Assembly (NCBI RefSeq): GCF_028583425.1
Contig: NC_072794.1
Coordinates: forward strand, 23,185,232 to 23,249,231
From: Eublepharis macularius
Taxonomy: Eukaryota > Chordata > Lepidosauria > Squamata > Eublepharidae
Direction of reading: 5' to 3'
Length of the DNA: 64,000 nt
Shown here: positions 1-12,595 of the stretch, in pieces
Position numbering within the stretch: position 1 is the first letter of the stretch
How the letters are laid out: each line of letters starts with the position of its first letter
The notes under the pieces: model-generated
The model's database searches: none
Told to the model about the DNA's origin: nothing
The model's input: only the letters and a program-made list of their open reading frames with translations
Program-made: the position numbers and the translations under genes

Positions 1-354
1 TCACACCTTGCATCTCATTAGCTCCCCGCAGCTCTGCCACATGGGCAGCTGAGCAGGAGGGCTTGCTGAGACTCTTTGCCTATCTCAGCTCTACTGGCTT
101 CACCACCTCACAGAGAGCAGAGTTTTGGTCAGACAAACAAACTGGGGAGCCTCAACGTACTGCATGCCTTCTGTGAAAGTCATGCAAGCAACAGCTTGGT
201 TGCAACATGGGGTGAAAACAGGCCACCACGTGGTCTTGGCTTGGAAACAGTCCATGGGCTGGATGTCACCCATGGATCATGAGTGGTCTGTAAATTGTGA
301 CAAGCTGAACAACATGAGACTCAAACTTATGGGACGAACTATACCAAGATTTGG
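1..354. other. No feature seen
   Basis: Short open frames only, with no recognisable protein or repeat landmark. Confidence 0.5.
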
Positions 355-545
355 ATGGCCCGGGCTAGCCTGATCTCATCAAAACTCAGACACTAAGTAG
401 TTGGATGGAAGACCACCAAGGACGTCTAGGGTCGCTTCACAGAGGCTGGTAATGGCAAACCATCTCTGAACATCTCTTGACTTGGGAACTCTACAGGGTT
501 GCTGTAAGTCAGCCGTGATTTGATGGCACTTTGATGGCACCAAAA
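355..545 (+). mobile_element. 5S-rRNA-derived SINE
   Basis: AGCCTGATCTCATC...GTTGGATGGAAGACCACCAA resembles the internal promoter part of 5S rRNA. Then comes the family body (GGTAATGGCAAACCATCTCTG, GTCAGCCGTGATTTGATGGC). Confidence 0.7.
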
Positions 546-2277
546 ATGGCCTCGTCAAATGAAGTTGGTGGAACGCTCCATCTGCTAAGCACTTCCTCCC
601 GTTTCTTCTTCTCCATCTTCTTCGTCGCCATTCTTGTTTGTTCTGGAGAACTTATAAGCTTTCTCACTGATCTGAGATGTTTTCAGTTGATCTTAATAAA
701 TGTTCTCATACAACTGGTGGAATTTTGTTGTTGTTGTCTGGAAGTGCGCAATCATTAGTGTGATCAAGAAGTTTCACCTAATGAACCAAATGCCAAAGTC
801 CCTTATTTTGCAGGGCAGCTCAGTCTTTTCATCCATTTTCTGACATGGTGTGTCAGTCCCAGAAAAGAAAGCAAGAGAAACTACATATTGTTGCCTACAG
901 AACTAAGGGACAACCACTTGTATCATCAACAATCCATTCTGAATGATGACTCTTCTCTCAAACAGGCCTTGGGAAACAGGCCTTCGCTTGCTCATACTAT
1001 ACTCCAGGCAGGGATCCCATCTTGACAGGTCTGTTTTTTAGAGATCAAACATGCATGAGGGAAAATCTTCATGGAGCACTTCCTGGTCCATATTGCAGCC
1101 TCCAATAAGGAGAAGGCAACAAAAACAGCTCCATAGACAAGGGCAGACAAGCAGGGTGTAAGAGAGACCAACGGAGCTTTACTTTAACAGTAAATGGTAG
1201 CTGGAGGCTTGGCCTGTGACCAAAGATATTTTATTTCTTGAAAGCAAAGGCTAAAATAACATCAGCACATACATTATATTTATAAGAATGCGTGCAGTTG
1301 TGTCGGGGAGGGGGTGTTTAGCACTCTATTGCGTGTGCATGCCTGTGAGTCTAGCTCTAGTAATTAAAAAATTTCAAGTCAGATGCTGTACAGATATTAG
1401 TTGTCACATTGTGTTAAAGGAATCCTCAGCTTATTCCCTAGAAAGGAATGGACTGCCTGCCGGCCCGTCATCTGTTCATGTGCCTTGGATATACCCAGAC
1501 AGAATGTCTCATTGGCAGGTTCTATGGAACAGCAACCTCTTTGTTATGGGGGGGGGGGGGGATATTAACTTTTTAAGAGTTCAAAGAGAGGAGGGAGTGG
1601 AGACGTGTGCTATACTCTTGATTCTAACGAAGGCCAACTATTAGGCATGGCTAGTCCAGTAAATGTTACGGGATGGGAAAAGGAAGGCACTGAAAACTGG
1701 TTGGATAAGTGGGAAAAAGGTAAACTGTCTGTGTGTATGAGTGTGGGAGGCTATGAGATGAAGTTTCACTCAATAATATTCCTGCAAAAGATGATGGACG
1801 AATAAGAAAGTGACTTTTCTGCTCAAGCTTTGTTTTCTTGGAGAATTCCATATGCAGACTGTATGAGAGCTACCAACTGCTGAAGTCCATGTGGCAAGAG
1901 CAAGAACTAAGACCCTTTTAGCTACTGGAATGAAAGAGGAGCATTTGATATCATAGTAGGTTGATTCCAAAGCCTGTTTTTGTTAAAGGAAGGCGCTTCT
2001 GTTAGTGGAACGGAATGTTTTTACCTCCCAGATCCCACTGCAGCCCACCGATCCCTGAACTGGTTCCCTGACCCTCAGGGGCAGCATTCTGAAGAGATCA
2101 GTGGGGTGAAGTGGGACAGAGAGGGGGGAGTCAGGAAAGATCTACTTCACTGATGGAAATTCTCTTGATGGAAACCAAGTTTTGAATCCAACCCAATATT
2201 TTCAATATTCCAGTAGTTAAATTATTACGGTCAGAGTAGAGTATCATAGGTTCTGTATTTATTGAATGGCAAGAAAC
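546..2277. other. No gene seen
   Basis: Unassigned non-coding sequence with a G-run at 1549-1560. The frame at 1288-1644 has no recognisable domain. Confidence 0.5.
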
Positions 2278-2412
2278 TATCAGAGGTGGTTTGCCATTGC
2301 CTGCCTCTGCAACCTAGGTCTTCATTGGAGGTCTCCCATCCATTTACTAACCAAGGCCTACCCTGCTTAGCTTCCGAGATCTGACAAAATCAGGCCTACC
2401 TGAGCTATCCAA
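2278..2412 (-). mobile_element. 5S-rRNA-derived SINE, partial
   Basis: Minus strand: GATTTTGTCAGATCTCGGAA, GCTAAGCAGGGTAGGCC, GATGGGAGACCTCCAATG, then GGCAATGGCAAACCACCTC. The 5S box A and box C regions are clear. Confidence 0.7.
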
Positions 2413-3689
2413 GGTCAAAGTAAGAAAAATTTTAGTTTCATATAAAATAGTAACTGAATGAAAAAAGCATACAGATGAAACTCCTTGATGCTGAAGAACA
2501 GGATGTATTTTTTTTCAAAAACTGGGTTACTAAGGAGCCCCAGGAAATTGACCTCTGTGAGCACTCTAATGGAGAGTTCTTTGCAGCACCTCCCCCAAAG
2601 TACATTTCCCAGGATTACTTGGGAGAAGTTATGGCGGTTAAACCAGTATAACAACTGGTGAAGCTTTGTAGTGTAGTTCGGCCCTTTATTTCAGGTTTGA
2701 TACCGATGCTGATTGATGCAGGAGGACAGGGAAGGTTATAATTAAATTTCATTAAGGTTTTTTTGTGGATTCAGTTGGTATCATCATGGGAAGTGATTCT
2801 TAATGAAAAGTGTTCTATAATTTTCACAGCTTCACAATCACCTGTGAAACCAGTAAGCCTGAATTGTCTTTTCAGTGAAGCAGGAGCATTGAGAGAATGG
2901 AGCGATTCCTTCCTCACGAATACACAGTCTGGTGTCAACTTGGAGTCCCTGTCTGAGCTTTGAGCTGGCTTCTCCATCTGTTCCTGATGACAGATCTATG
3001 ATTCTCTCTAAAAATCTTAGTGGAAGTTTGAGATAAGTGTAAAATTATTCAGAACGAAGTCTGCACTAGAGAGATCGGAATTGATCCCCAAATCTCCAAA
3101 AGCCAAATTCACACATACCAGTTAAAGTGCTTTTCAGCCCTTATCCCACTATCCGTATATGTGTGTGGAAATCAAAACAGTTGCTCTGAGTACATCAGTA
3201 TCAGGTTTTCAAAATGTGAAAAGTAGAAAGGCAATTTTTAAACACGCTTGGACGGGGTATTCTGGACTGATGAATGGCCATGCAGGTTTGAATGACAATC
3301 CTATCTTAATTTTCCTCTACTTCAATTATAAATTGAAAATAGTTATACTCCAACTTTGCTCAAAGCACACAGATCAGCTTAAATAAATATGCATCAGCAG
3401 TGGCATTAAAATTCACCTATATTAAAAAAAAATTATGGATGCTGCGAATTTCATTTTAGATGTATTCAACAGTCAAACTTGCCCTGTTTGACTACGACAA
3501 TTAGACATGAACCAGTCGCTCTGTTCAGCTCAGCACTGAATACCTCAAACACATGCCAAATGGGTATGCAAGCACCAGGCTTTTTTCAAAACTGCACATG
3601 TGTGAAATGCACTGCAAGCAAAACACATAGGCAGCTATTAACATGGCCAGGGACAAGCATTAATGGAAGGTATGTGTGTGAGAGAGAGT
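2413..3689. other. No gene seen
   Basis: AT-rich non-coding sequence between two 5S-derived SINEs. No landmark recognised. Confidence 0.5.
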
Positions 3690-3880
3690 GGTGGGACAGT
3701 ATGGTGTAGATCTCTCATCAGGTCTCTGAAGCTAAGCAGCACTCGTACTTGGATGGGGGGGCCACCAAAGAAGGCTCTGCAGAAGAAGGCCATGGCAAAC
3801 CACCTCTGCTTCTCACTTGCCCCTTGCAGGGGTCCCCATAAGTTGGTTGCGAATTGATCTCACACACACACAGGCAGCAT
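3690..3880 (+). mobile_element. 5S-rRNA-derived SINE
   Basis: GAAGCTAAGCAGCACTCGTA, TACTTGGATGGGGGGGCCAC, then GCCATGGCAAACCACCTCTG and the CTTGCAGGGGTCCCCATAAG end, finishing in a CA tail. Confidence 0.75.
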
Positions 3881-4724
3881 TTATTTATGATTGATTTATA
3901 TGATTGTGAATGGTTTATTTAAACAACTGCTTGCAGAGCAAGGCGTAGAAAAGTGGGAAGCGGAACCGAATTCTGTACCAGACCATGTGAGAATGGCAAG
4001 CTGATTGCACTGTGTTGCACTGGAACGCAGTGAAGAAACCTGCCAAACAACCGCGAATGGGCTGACAACCAGGCTTCTTGTTCACAACTGGCAAACATGA
4101 CATCAGCCCAAACAGCGGGTGTTCAAGCTTCCCTCGAAACTGGTTGGGAATTTGCAAGTGTTTCCATTTCGATCATGAAAGAGTTAAACTGTTTGTGTAA
4201 CCTACTTAATTAGTAAATTTACTTTGCATGTAACCACTTAGGCTTCGAGCAAGGATTTCCGCCATAGAAGGGGAGTCTGTAAGCATAATGAAGTAAATTT
4301 AGGATTTTCTATTGGACAACTTGTTTTTTGGGTGTGCAGTTATTGAGTGATGCTGTGTACTGAAGTTCAGTTCAGGCTTCATTCCGTTCTCTCTCTATCT
4401 ATACTAACAAGATGTAGTCTACTTAGCAATTTATTATTTTCTTCCAAAGTAACCCCATTTTTATCCTTTTAGTAAAGTATTCTTACAGAGCTACACTGGA
4501 GAGTGTGTGTCAATTCTCATTACTTCCAATGCGCAATCACTGCATTTACTCTGCCAATTATCTATCTACTCTACTAATTATCTATCAAGGGTAACACAAT
4601 CCACCATCAAGAATATAAAATCACCACTGACAAACCCTCATTATTAAAAAAAAGTCCTCAAACAAGATTTCTGAGGCAAGGCAGCTTTGCTTCAATACGC
4701 ATTTTATTGGTGTTTGAGGGGTTT
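3881..4724. other. No gene seen
   Basis: Unassigned. Includes the near-repeat ATTATCTATCTACTCTAC / AATTATCTATCAAG at about 4557-4590. Otherwise plain. Confidence 0.45.
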
Positions 4725-4736
4725 TTGATATTAAGG

Positions 4737-4960
4737 TCAAAAAGAGTCCAGTAGCACCTTTAAGACTAACCAATTTTATTGTAGCATAAGCTTTCGAGAA
4801 TCAAGTTCTCTTCGTCAGATGCCTGATCTGTATCAGGCATCTGACGAAGAGAACTTGATTCTCGAAAGCTTATGCTACAATAAAATTGGTTAGTCTTAAA
4901 GGTGCTACTGGACTCTTTTTGATTTTGCTACCACAGACTAACACGGCTAACTCCTCTGCA
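4737..4960. mobile_element. Retroposed insert containing a perfect 91-bp palindrome
   Basis: A 224-bp insert bounded by the 12-bp duplication TTGATATTAAGG (4725-4736 and 4961-4972). Bases 4737-4922 form an inverted repeat with two 91-base arms that are identical on my reading, separated by the 4-base loop CTGT (4828-4831). The right side then continues as TTTTGCTACCACAGACTAAC. Duplication length fits target-primed insertion. Identity of the arms points to formation at or shortly before insertion, for example by template snap-back. Confidence 0.85.
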
Positions 4961-5464
4961 TTGATATTAAGGGTTTGTCAGTAAAGAGCTGACATTCTTG
5001 ATGGTGGTTGATCTCCTCAGCTGAGCCATTCCACAAGGTCAGAGCGGCAACCAAAAAGGCCTGATCCCAGGCTGAAACAGAATGAACACTCCTACGGAAT
5101 GGCCCAACAAACAGGAATTGCTGAGAGGAAGAGAACTGACGCATGAGGCTCACATGAAGAGATTGATCTTTAGATCTGCGCATACCAGATTGTGCAGAGC
5201 TTTAAAGGGAAGACCCTGCACCTCAAATGAAGCCTGGAAAAAAGTGGGGCATTGAGTCCCCTGCTTGGACTGACTTACAGGATTTTGGACATATTAGGAA
5301 TGTTATTATGAATGTATGAATGCACTTTTGCACATTGTATTATTGTTGGAAACACTACATTGCTACTGTCCTGTTATATAGATATATTTTCTCATTTCCC
5401 CAGTGGTTTCCCACTTTTTTTGCTGCACTGGAAAAAAAACCCAGGCAACCAATGGAGCTGTTCA

Positions 5465-5680
5465 TTCAGTGTAGTGATTAGATTAGGATCTGGGAGACCG
5501 ATGTTTCAATCCCTGTTGCGCCGTGGAAGCTTGCTGGGTGACCTTGGGCCAGTCACACGCTCTTGGCCTAACTTATCTCATGGTATTGTTGTGAGGACAA
5601 AACGGAGGCGAGGAGAATGATGTAAGCCGTTTTGGGTCCCCTTTAGATAGAAAAGTGGGGTATAAATAAAATAAAATATT
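5465..5680 (+). mobile_element. tRNA-derived SINE, Sauria type, near full length
   Basis: CAGTGTAGTGATTAGATTAG (A-box side), GATGTTTCAATCCC (B-box side), CTTGCTGGGTGACCTTGGGC, GTGAGGACAAAACGGAGGCG and tail GGGGTATAAATAAAATAAAA. These are the landmarks of the squamate SINE with a Bov-B-like tail. Confidence 0.8.
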
Positions 5681-5729
5681 CGTATCAGCTTGTCAAAGCA
5701 AATAAATGGGCAGCAGTATTTTGCCCTTT

Positions 5730-5830
5730 TTTGAGATGTAAGAACATAACACTAGCCAAGTTGGACCATATCAATAGTCCATCTGATCCTAGCATCTCCT
5801 TTCACCCAGTGGCCAACCAGAGGCCCTAGG
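5730..5830 (-). mobile_element. CR1/L2-like SINE or LINE tail, minus strand
   Basis: Minus strand: GGCCACTGGGTGAAAGGAG, GATCAGATGGACTATTGATA, ending TTATGTTCTTACAT, a common amniote tail. Confidence 0.45.
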
Positions 5831-6014
5831 AGGTCTACAAGGCCAAAGCCACGCACTGTTGTGCCCCCAGCAGTTCAGACTGTTCTGTCTGCAGAAAGAG
5901 GACTGAAAACAATGAGGAGTAGAGATCATCCACCACACCGGCCAAAGCTGTCCCCTTTGCAAATGTGGGAGCAGCCCAACTGAAAAGGAATTAAAGGCAG
6001 ATGCTTTGCCACCT

Positions 6015-6140
6015 TCTAGGTTTACCCATTGCCTGCCTCTGCATATCAACCTGGTCTTCTTTGGAGGTCTCCCATCCAATGACTAATCAAGGCCAAACCT
6101 GTTTAGCTTCCAAGACCTGACAAGATCGGGTTAAAAAGAG
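6015..6140 (-). mobile_element. 5S-rRNA-derived SINE, partial
   Basis: Minus strand: CCCGATCTTGTCAGGTCTTG, GAAGCTAAACAGGTTTGGCC, GATGGGAGACCTCCAAAGAA. Truncated at its 3' side. Confidence 0.65.
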
Positions 6141-7505
6141 TAAGATTAAATACAATATATGCAATGCACTTGTGATTTCAGCCCTACATGTACAACTAAC
6201 TCAGATGAGTTTTACTAACTGACTAAATTTAGTGGCCTCCTGAAGAGCCACCATTTGTAAAGACTCCATAGCTTGGAAGAAAGCTTCAAATTGCACCGAG
6301 CAGAGTATAGGATACAAGGATAAAGATCTATGGACTGAAACTGGGTGCAGACTTACCAAATTAAGATCCCCTAGAATACAGCGGATCTCACTTTTGCAGG
6401 AACATGCACAGGATCAAGCTGCAAGACTGCAGTCCCATACACACTTACTTGGAAGTAAGTTTCATTAAATTGAGTGGGACTAACTTCTGAGTCGACGGAA
6501 TGAAAAAAGGATCGCACTGCAAATCAATTGAAGCCCATATGTTCTGGTTAGAGGGAAGGGAGGGGGGAAATCAAAAACACACCCATATTTCTGCTTCCTA
6601 AACTCCCTGTTTTCTTTTCATCTTTACTCTTGATTAGCACATCAACCATTGTGTTATCCAGGGCCATTGCAGAAGTTCATTTCCAGTGGCCCATATTTCC
6701 TTGGGGACAATCTCTGTTTTCTGCTACCCAACTGTCCATTCTCTTTTGCCTATCTTTTTTTTAACCCTTGGGGAGAAGTTTGTAAATGATTTTTAAACTT
6801 GTTGGTACAAACTGCTAGAATTGCCATTCTCGAGGTCTTCTCTCTCAGGATCCTAGATGCTAAGTCTTGGAAGAGAAATGCTCGGTAATTGTTGCTGCTG
6901 GAAGAGGGGTGTTACTACCACATGAGAACATCCCTGTTGTAACCTGTGAAATGTCACAAGGAAAATGGTATTTTCTTCCCACAGCAATGCTCTTGCATCA
7001 ATTCTGTTAGGGTTGCTTGCCACACCTATACTTGGCATAGGTGGGGGCTTTGGGGGATGGGGGACGTAGAGGTGGAGTGTTGTCAGACACAGTGATGTTC
7101 CTTCTGGGTGAAGACCCAGATGTGGCATCACAGTGTTGAGTGATGCTCTAGGAATTTCCCCAATCTCTACAGTAAAGACCATAGAGATTGAGGGAATTCC
7201 TAAAGAGTTGCTCAATGTGGCAGTGTCATTGAGCAAGCATGGGAGGAAGAGGAGCACAGGTCAGAAGTTGCCCACCATCAGCAGGCAATGGGTAAGCCTA
7301 GATCCTGTTCATTTCTGTAAGGCAGGTGCAGGAAAACTTTCTTGTCATATTTTATATCTGCATCTTTACCTCTGCATCATGTCTGTGTGTGTTTGTGTGC
7401 TGAGTGTTCAGATAGACAGACAGACAAGTACACATGCCTTTTCCATATGCTATCCCTTGGGTACCAGGTACCCAGCAACTGCATGCATCAGGAGAGCTAC
7501 TCCTC
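6141..7505. other. No gene seen; part of a MITE likely at 7008-7270
   Basis: TAGGGTTGCTTGCC at 7010 resembles a TAGGG-family start, and 7149-7213 forms a hairpin (CTCTAGGAATTTCCCCAATC against GATTGAGGGAATTCCTAAAG). The other end is not found. The rest is unassigned. Confidence 0.35.
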
Positions 7506-7580
7506 AAGGCTCATTACAAGGGGGAACGCACAGGAACGCAGTTCTTACAATTCCCAAAAGAGGTCACATGACAGGTGGCC
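7506..7580 (-). mobile_element. Fragment of the CAGGGGTCATTTCG MITE family
   Basis: CAAGGCTCATTACAAGG followed by text matching the first about 75 bp of the 58441 copy (AACGCACAGGAACGCAG, AAGAGGTCACATGACAGG). The rest is lost. Confidence 0.55.
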
Positions 7581-7623
7581 TGTGTTTGGCTGTCAGAGCT
7601 GCCTATCAGGGTTTGCAGGGATG

Positions 7624-8013
7624 AGATTGGAGTGCCCATGGCTACAGAATACCGCCTTCCCCCTCCCTCTCCTGGGTGTCTTCTCCCAACTTGTGACTGC
7701 TTTGCTGCTCCGTGGTTGGAAGGAAGCCCTACTGATCAAGGAAAGCTGGGCTTCCATTCAGGTTTCCAGGACAACAGAAGGAGGGCAAACAGAGCTCAGG
7801 CATTCCCCTGGCTCCGTTGCCAGGGGAATAGATTGCTGGCGCCTGAGTGTCTGGATCCCCAATCCGAGCCCGAACGCCCCGATCCAGGCCTCTCCCGACC
7901 GCTGGATCGTTGGCCATGGACGATCACAATCCGCCGGGTCACGATCGCGCAATCGCCATTATCGTGGGTTTTTGTCATTCGTAATGCGGATCGTGCCAAT
8001 CTCTAGTCCTGAT
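7624..8013 (-). mobile_element. hAT end with GATCG subterminal motifs
   Basis: Read on the minus strand from 8013 it starts CTAGAGATTGGCACGATCC and then shows repeated GATCG/CGATC words over about 200 bp. The terminal text resembles that of the giant hAT element and of 60052. The opposite end cannot be placed with confidence. The 7624 border (GAGATTGGAGTGCCCATGG) is a guess. Confidence 0.4.
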
Positions 8014-10358
8014 GTTTGATGTTCCCAATACATGCAGTTGTCATGTTGTCTGAACAAAGCAATGCACATATTTTACATGCATGAATCAGAAACGTGGAAT
8101 ACGTAGTGGTGAGTTTGTACACACGGAAGCTGTGTGCAAAATACACGTGTTGCCCCATTCAGACAACATCGCAACCATGCATATGAGGAGATCGTGTATA
8201 GCACAGGATACCAAGATGCACGGCTGCTGGAATCCTGGTACCTGTGGATGTAAAATCTGAAAAAAGCACAAATGCCAGAAATTGGCGCCAGTATAGAGTA
8301 AATGCCTTGGACAGACAAGGTCTTACTCAGTTTTGTGATTCTTCCAAGTCCCTCTTGCGGTGCCTCCCCTTCCCAAGTTATCTGCTTCTTCTGGTTCGTG
8401 CCCAATTCTTTTCCCTTATGTGCTGCAGAAAAATGTGAAGCATGAATTGGCCTTAGCTGCCAGTGGGCAGGAGTCCGTAGCAAAGCGCTCCGGCTATGCA
8501 TGGTATTCCCCACCCCGTGCCAAGGTAGGAGATTCACCTGTGTGGTGCAGACAGTGAAGAATTGTTCCAAACAAAACACTGTGCAATCAAGTGGAGATAG
8601 TGGAGGCAATGGGGTCAGGCAAGCTGCCCAGGGTGTCTTTCATCTCCAACTTATATTGGTGGGGTGCAAAGGGCGTGTTGGACGGCCCGATGGGCAGCTG
8701 AAAAGCCTTCTTGTTTCAGCTCTCTATCTCCCATCTCGTGAAGGTCACAGGTTTCGTTCAGGTAGCTCACTTCAAAGGCTCTTTGGTGGGGCACGGCTTT
8801 TTTCTAAAGTTGGGGGATAATAGCAACGCTTTTCAAAAGCATTTTGCTATGCAATAAAATCAAATATTTTTAAATGCAGTCGGGTGGGCTAGCCCAGACT
8901 GAGCAAAGCAGCTTCGCAAAAGAGGCCAAGAAAGAGATTTTGAAGCAGGCTCACAGAAGAGAAGCTGTGTGGTTTTGCTTCCTTGTCTGGTCAAATATCT
9001 CCCTTTGGGAAGCCCGTGACGTTTGGTGCTGGTAGCAGAAAGTCCAAAAAGGAATAGCAGGATTCCAGGAAATAAAGATATTGCAGGGTCTAGAACTTTG
9101 CTTCTCCCATATCACTGAAGAGCTCTGTTCACTTCTCCAGGAAATGTAAAGGGCTACTCTAAGTGACACCCCACAGTGGAAGAAGCAGCTGTAATGAGAA
9201 GGGACCTGTAGGGTGCAGGATTTCAGATTCCAAGACACTGGAATGTAATTTTTAGAAATAAATTTTAGAAGCTCAGGTGCCATTGTGATGAAACGAATTT
9301 GATATCAAAATTTTTAGTGACTGTTTTCCTCCTCACTCTGTCTGCCAGCTGTCATACTGGCTATGTCATTCCCGCAAAGAGGTTCAATCACAGGGAAGAA
9401 AGCAGAAGTCACATCCAAGAAGGGTCCTAGGTACACCTGAAGCTCTGTCTGTGTTAGGGAATGCTCTCAACAATTCTCCTCAGCTGAGTTTTCCCCTGGA
9501 TTTTAAAATGTCAGGTTGCTTGTTCTTGCTTCTGATATAGAACTGATGTAGGCGGGGCCCAGGGTACTTCCAGAATGCTTCCAGTGATATCCATCCTACA
9601 GAGACCAGTTCTCCATGAAAAAATGGCAGCTTTGGGGGGGTGGACTTCTCTGCTATGTGCATGGTGACTCCTTTAGAATTGGCCCCCGTGTGTCCGTTTC
9701 TGCCAGGCAACCCCCTCAGATACTTCACTGCATCAGACCAGGCTATTTATTAGAGGATCACAAGTTCATGACTCCAACAGGTCATTGACAGGAATGCTGG
9801 TACAAAGAAAACCATCTACGGTTATACCCTCCTCTTCCCCCTCGTCCACCCCTCTTTTCCCTAGCCTGGACCATGAGCTCTGGTGCGAAGCTTCTAAGCA
9901 GGAATTTGTTAGTCTGTCGTGTGGGAAGAGTTCCTCAAGGCCACCCCTCCTCGGATATAGCAAGAAGGCATGTATAAGCACTAGTAAGACACAGATAAGG
10001 TGGTGGAAGCTAGCAGGAGGTTCACATTATCTTCCCCTTCCCCCACACCCACAGGGCTCAATTAGATAGCTGAGATGTATGGCAGAAATCTAAGCATGTC
10101 TGACACTGTGACGCTCGGGATCACTCCCATGGCAGGCATGATGATGTCACTTCAGGAAGTCACACTGTTGTGCCCCGCCCTGTGCTTTTGCCTGGGTTAC
10201 CTGCTGATGGCAAGTGATCACCAGGCGGTTTGCATGCAATAGGGCAAACCAGCGGGCAACTGGGAACCCTAATTGTCAACTAACACAAACATTTGCTCAT
10301 CAGGATCTTGAGTAAAGGTCTTTCTCCTAACTTACTTCCTGATTGCTTTAACTGGAGA
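8014..10358. other. No gene seen
   Basis: Non-coding. Frames at 8073-8609 and 8951-9283 on the minus strand show no domain. No repeat landmark I can name. Confidence 0.45.
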
Positions 10359-10366
10359 TACTAGAG

Positions 10367-10629
10367 TAGGGTTGCCAAGTCCTCTTGCGCTCCTGGGGGA
10401 GGCAGCGGCACTTACCTCCTCGCCACTTCTATGATGCTCTTCACGCACAAAATTCATCCAGGAAGTGACATCATCCTGCAGATGCAGAGGCACATGCGGG
10501 CTTCAAATGGGCCCATTTGGGTTCCTAAGAAGTGATGTTGTAGCACTACCCCAGCCTGGTAAGTGGTGGCAGGGGACAACGGGTGAAAGCAGGGAATTCC
10601 CTCCCCCCACTAGGGGAATTGAATCCCTA
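10367..10629 (+). mobile_element. hAT-type MITE, TAGGGTTGCC family
   Basis: Starts TAGGGTTGCCAAG and ends TTGAATCCCTA, flanked by TACTAGAG and TCCTAGAG (7 of 8 match). Contains GTGACATCATCCTGCAG text shared with 34482-35049 and 22250-22575. No coding capacity. Confidence 0.7.
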
Positions 10630-10700
10630 TCCTAGAGGTTTGTATCTGAGACTTTCTGCATGACAAGCAAATGCTCTACTCTGAGACATGACCCCTTCCT
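10625..10700 (-). mobile_element. tRNA-derived SINE (second family), head fragment
   Basis: Minus strand: AGAGTAGAGCATTTGCTTGT, CATGCAGAAAGTCTCAGATA. Confidence 0.45.
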
Positions 10701-10889
10701 AAAGTGGAGGCCCAGTAAGGAATCGTGGGCAATGAGAGTAAATGGTGGATAATTCCCCCCTTTACTCCTTCCTTCACTGCTGGCTTCAGCTACCCCTCCT
10801 TCCCTTTCTATCTCCTTGTAGCCATTGTCTCTGCACCTCTTTTCTTTTCCTGGCCACTCCCTCATCCTCATGAGGGGTGTCATGAGGGG

Positions 10890-11427
10890 TGTCATGATCT
10901 GGCTGTGCTAGGAAGGCCTAGCAAGGCCTCAGAAGCCTGTTAGCAGTGAGAGTAGGCCTACCTATGATTCCCAGGAGCCCCTGGGCTGTTTTGGCGCTCT
11001 TTTTGGCCAACTAGAACACAGGGGGCTAGTGCTATATAAGTCTGGGAGGGGGGAAAGCCTGTGTTCTTTCTCCCAGGGAGCAGGCCAGAGGAGGTTTCTG
11101 CTAGGGAGAGGCCCTCATCTAGGTAAGGTGAGAAGACAGGCCTGGCAGACAGAGGGGCAGAGAGTTCAGTTGCACTAGGGCCTTTTGTTTATTTTACTTT
11201 CACCCATCTATTGTTGCTAAGGCACCTTGCTTGTTTGTTTGATATTAAATGACCTCCTTGTAAATAAATCCTTTTGTTTGTTGTTATTCTGCTGGGTCCT
11301 CATGCCTGTTTATTGGCCAAGCTACGGAGGTCAGAAGGGTTAAGAGGGTACTCTGGGCCTTCCCAAGGGACCCTAAATCCCAGAGTGGTGGCAGTGTAAG
11401 GGGGCTCACCCCACCTGAGACATGGCA
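10890..11427 (+). mobile_element. Solo LTR of an LTR retroelement (copy 1)
   Basis: A 538-bp solo LTR starting TGTCATGATCTGG and ending CATGGCA, flanked by the 5-bp duplication AGGGG (10885-10889 and 11428-11432). Parts visible: a TATATAAG box about 11034, and AATAAA-type signals in the distal third (TAAATAAATCC). It is closely similar to the copy at 39034-39572. No internal region is present. The family (retrovirus-like or Gypsy-like) cannot be fixed from the LTR alone. The intact 5-bp duplication and the close match between the copies suggest moderate age. Confidence 0.88.
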
Positions 11428-12097
11428 AGGGGACTGGGTAAGACTTCAGCTGCCATTTTGAATTCTCATCAAAATCTCAATTGACTCAGGCATCCATGTT
11501 GAGGTTTGGCATGGGGCCTTAGCACAGAGAACCTGGGGTTTCCCCTCACATTGCAGAATTCTCACTGATAGTCATGCCTGGCCCTATCGCACAGGTATTT
11601 ATATTTATATTTATATTTATATGAGGGGCAACTCTTGTAATTAGATGTAGTAATAATGTTAATACTGCTGTACTACTTGCCTTGGCCATTTAAATCTGTT
11701 TTCCCCAGAGTTCTGAATACATTACACATGGCACACTCGTACGGACTCATATGGATTTGCAGTGCTCCTTGATGGAGTATAATAGCTAACCTGTTTGCCT
11801 GCCTGTCATTCTTTTCTAGCAGGTGGAAGATAATTTGGGGGGGAACCAGCTCAGCACACCTGTGTTCATTTGAGCAGAGTCAAGAATGTTCCACATTTTC
11901 TAGTTGCAGAAAACCTACCAGTGACGGAAGAGGGGGCCCTTACGGGGATTTATTTTTTTCTTATTCTTCTGTGTTCTGATTTGTGTTTTGCTAGCTAATT
12001 CCTGGAAACTTCTGGGATGTGATGCTGAACCTGCCCTCTGATTTTCTATATTAAAAACATACGACATTCACAGCTCTTAATTGTGTGAATAAGAAAA

Positions 12098-12310
12098 CCA
12101 GTATGGTGAATAGTGTTGAACTGGGATCTGGAAGACCTATGTTTGAATCCCTGCTTGGCTGTGAGGTTTGCTGGGTGCCCTTGGGCTGCTCATACTCTTT
12201 CAACTCAACCTAACCCACAAGGACGTTGTGAGGATACAGTGGGGAAGAGAGAATCATGTTCACCACTCTGAGCTCCTTGGAGGAAGAGGGGAATGAAAAA
12301 TGCAATAGGT
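12098..12310 (+). mobile_element. tRNA-derived SINE, Sauria type, near full length
   Basis: AACTGGGATCTGGAAGACCT, TTTGAATCCCTGCTTGGC, GGTTTGCTGGGTGCCCTTGG and GTTGTGAGGATACAGTGGGG in the family order. The tail is decayed. Confidence 0.75.
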
Positions 12311-12384
12311 AGGTATAGTGTGATGTTTGGGACAGGTATGATGTTGTTAAAGCCCCAGGTGGGAGCAGGGCTGCTGAGAGCCAC

Positions 12385-12595
12385 CATGCTCCCCGCCCCC
12401 AGGCAAAGATTCCATCTTGACCCTCCATGTGACCCTGATGCAAACCAAGTATCATAACAAAACAAATCACTTGGCTTGCTGTTACCATGCATCTAGAATA
12501 ATCCAAGGAACTATGTGTCTGTCAGGTAAGCGAGGGCGGGGGGTGGAGGGTGGGAGCAGGGGATCCCCCACCCCCAGCGGGGGAATGGCAACCCT
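12385..12595 (+). mobile_element. TAGGG-family MITE, 3' part
   Basis: The right side reads GGGTGGGAGCAGGGGATCCC ... GGGAATGGCAACCCTA, as in other copies. The left side is diverged and its start is unclear. Confidence 0.45.
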
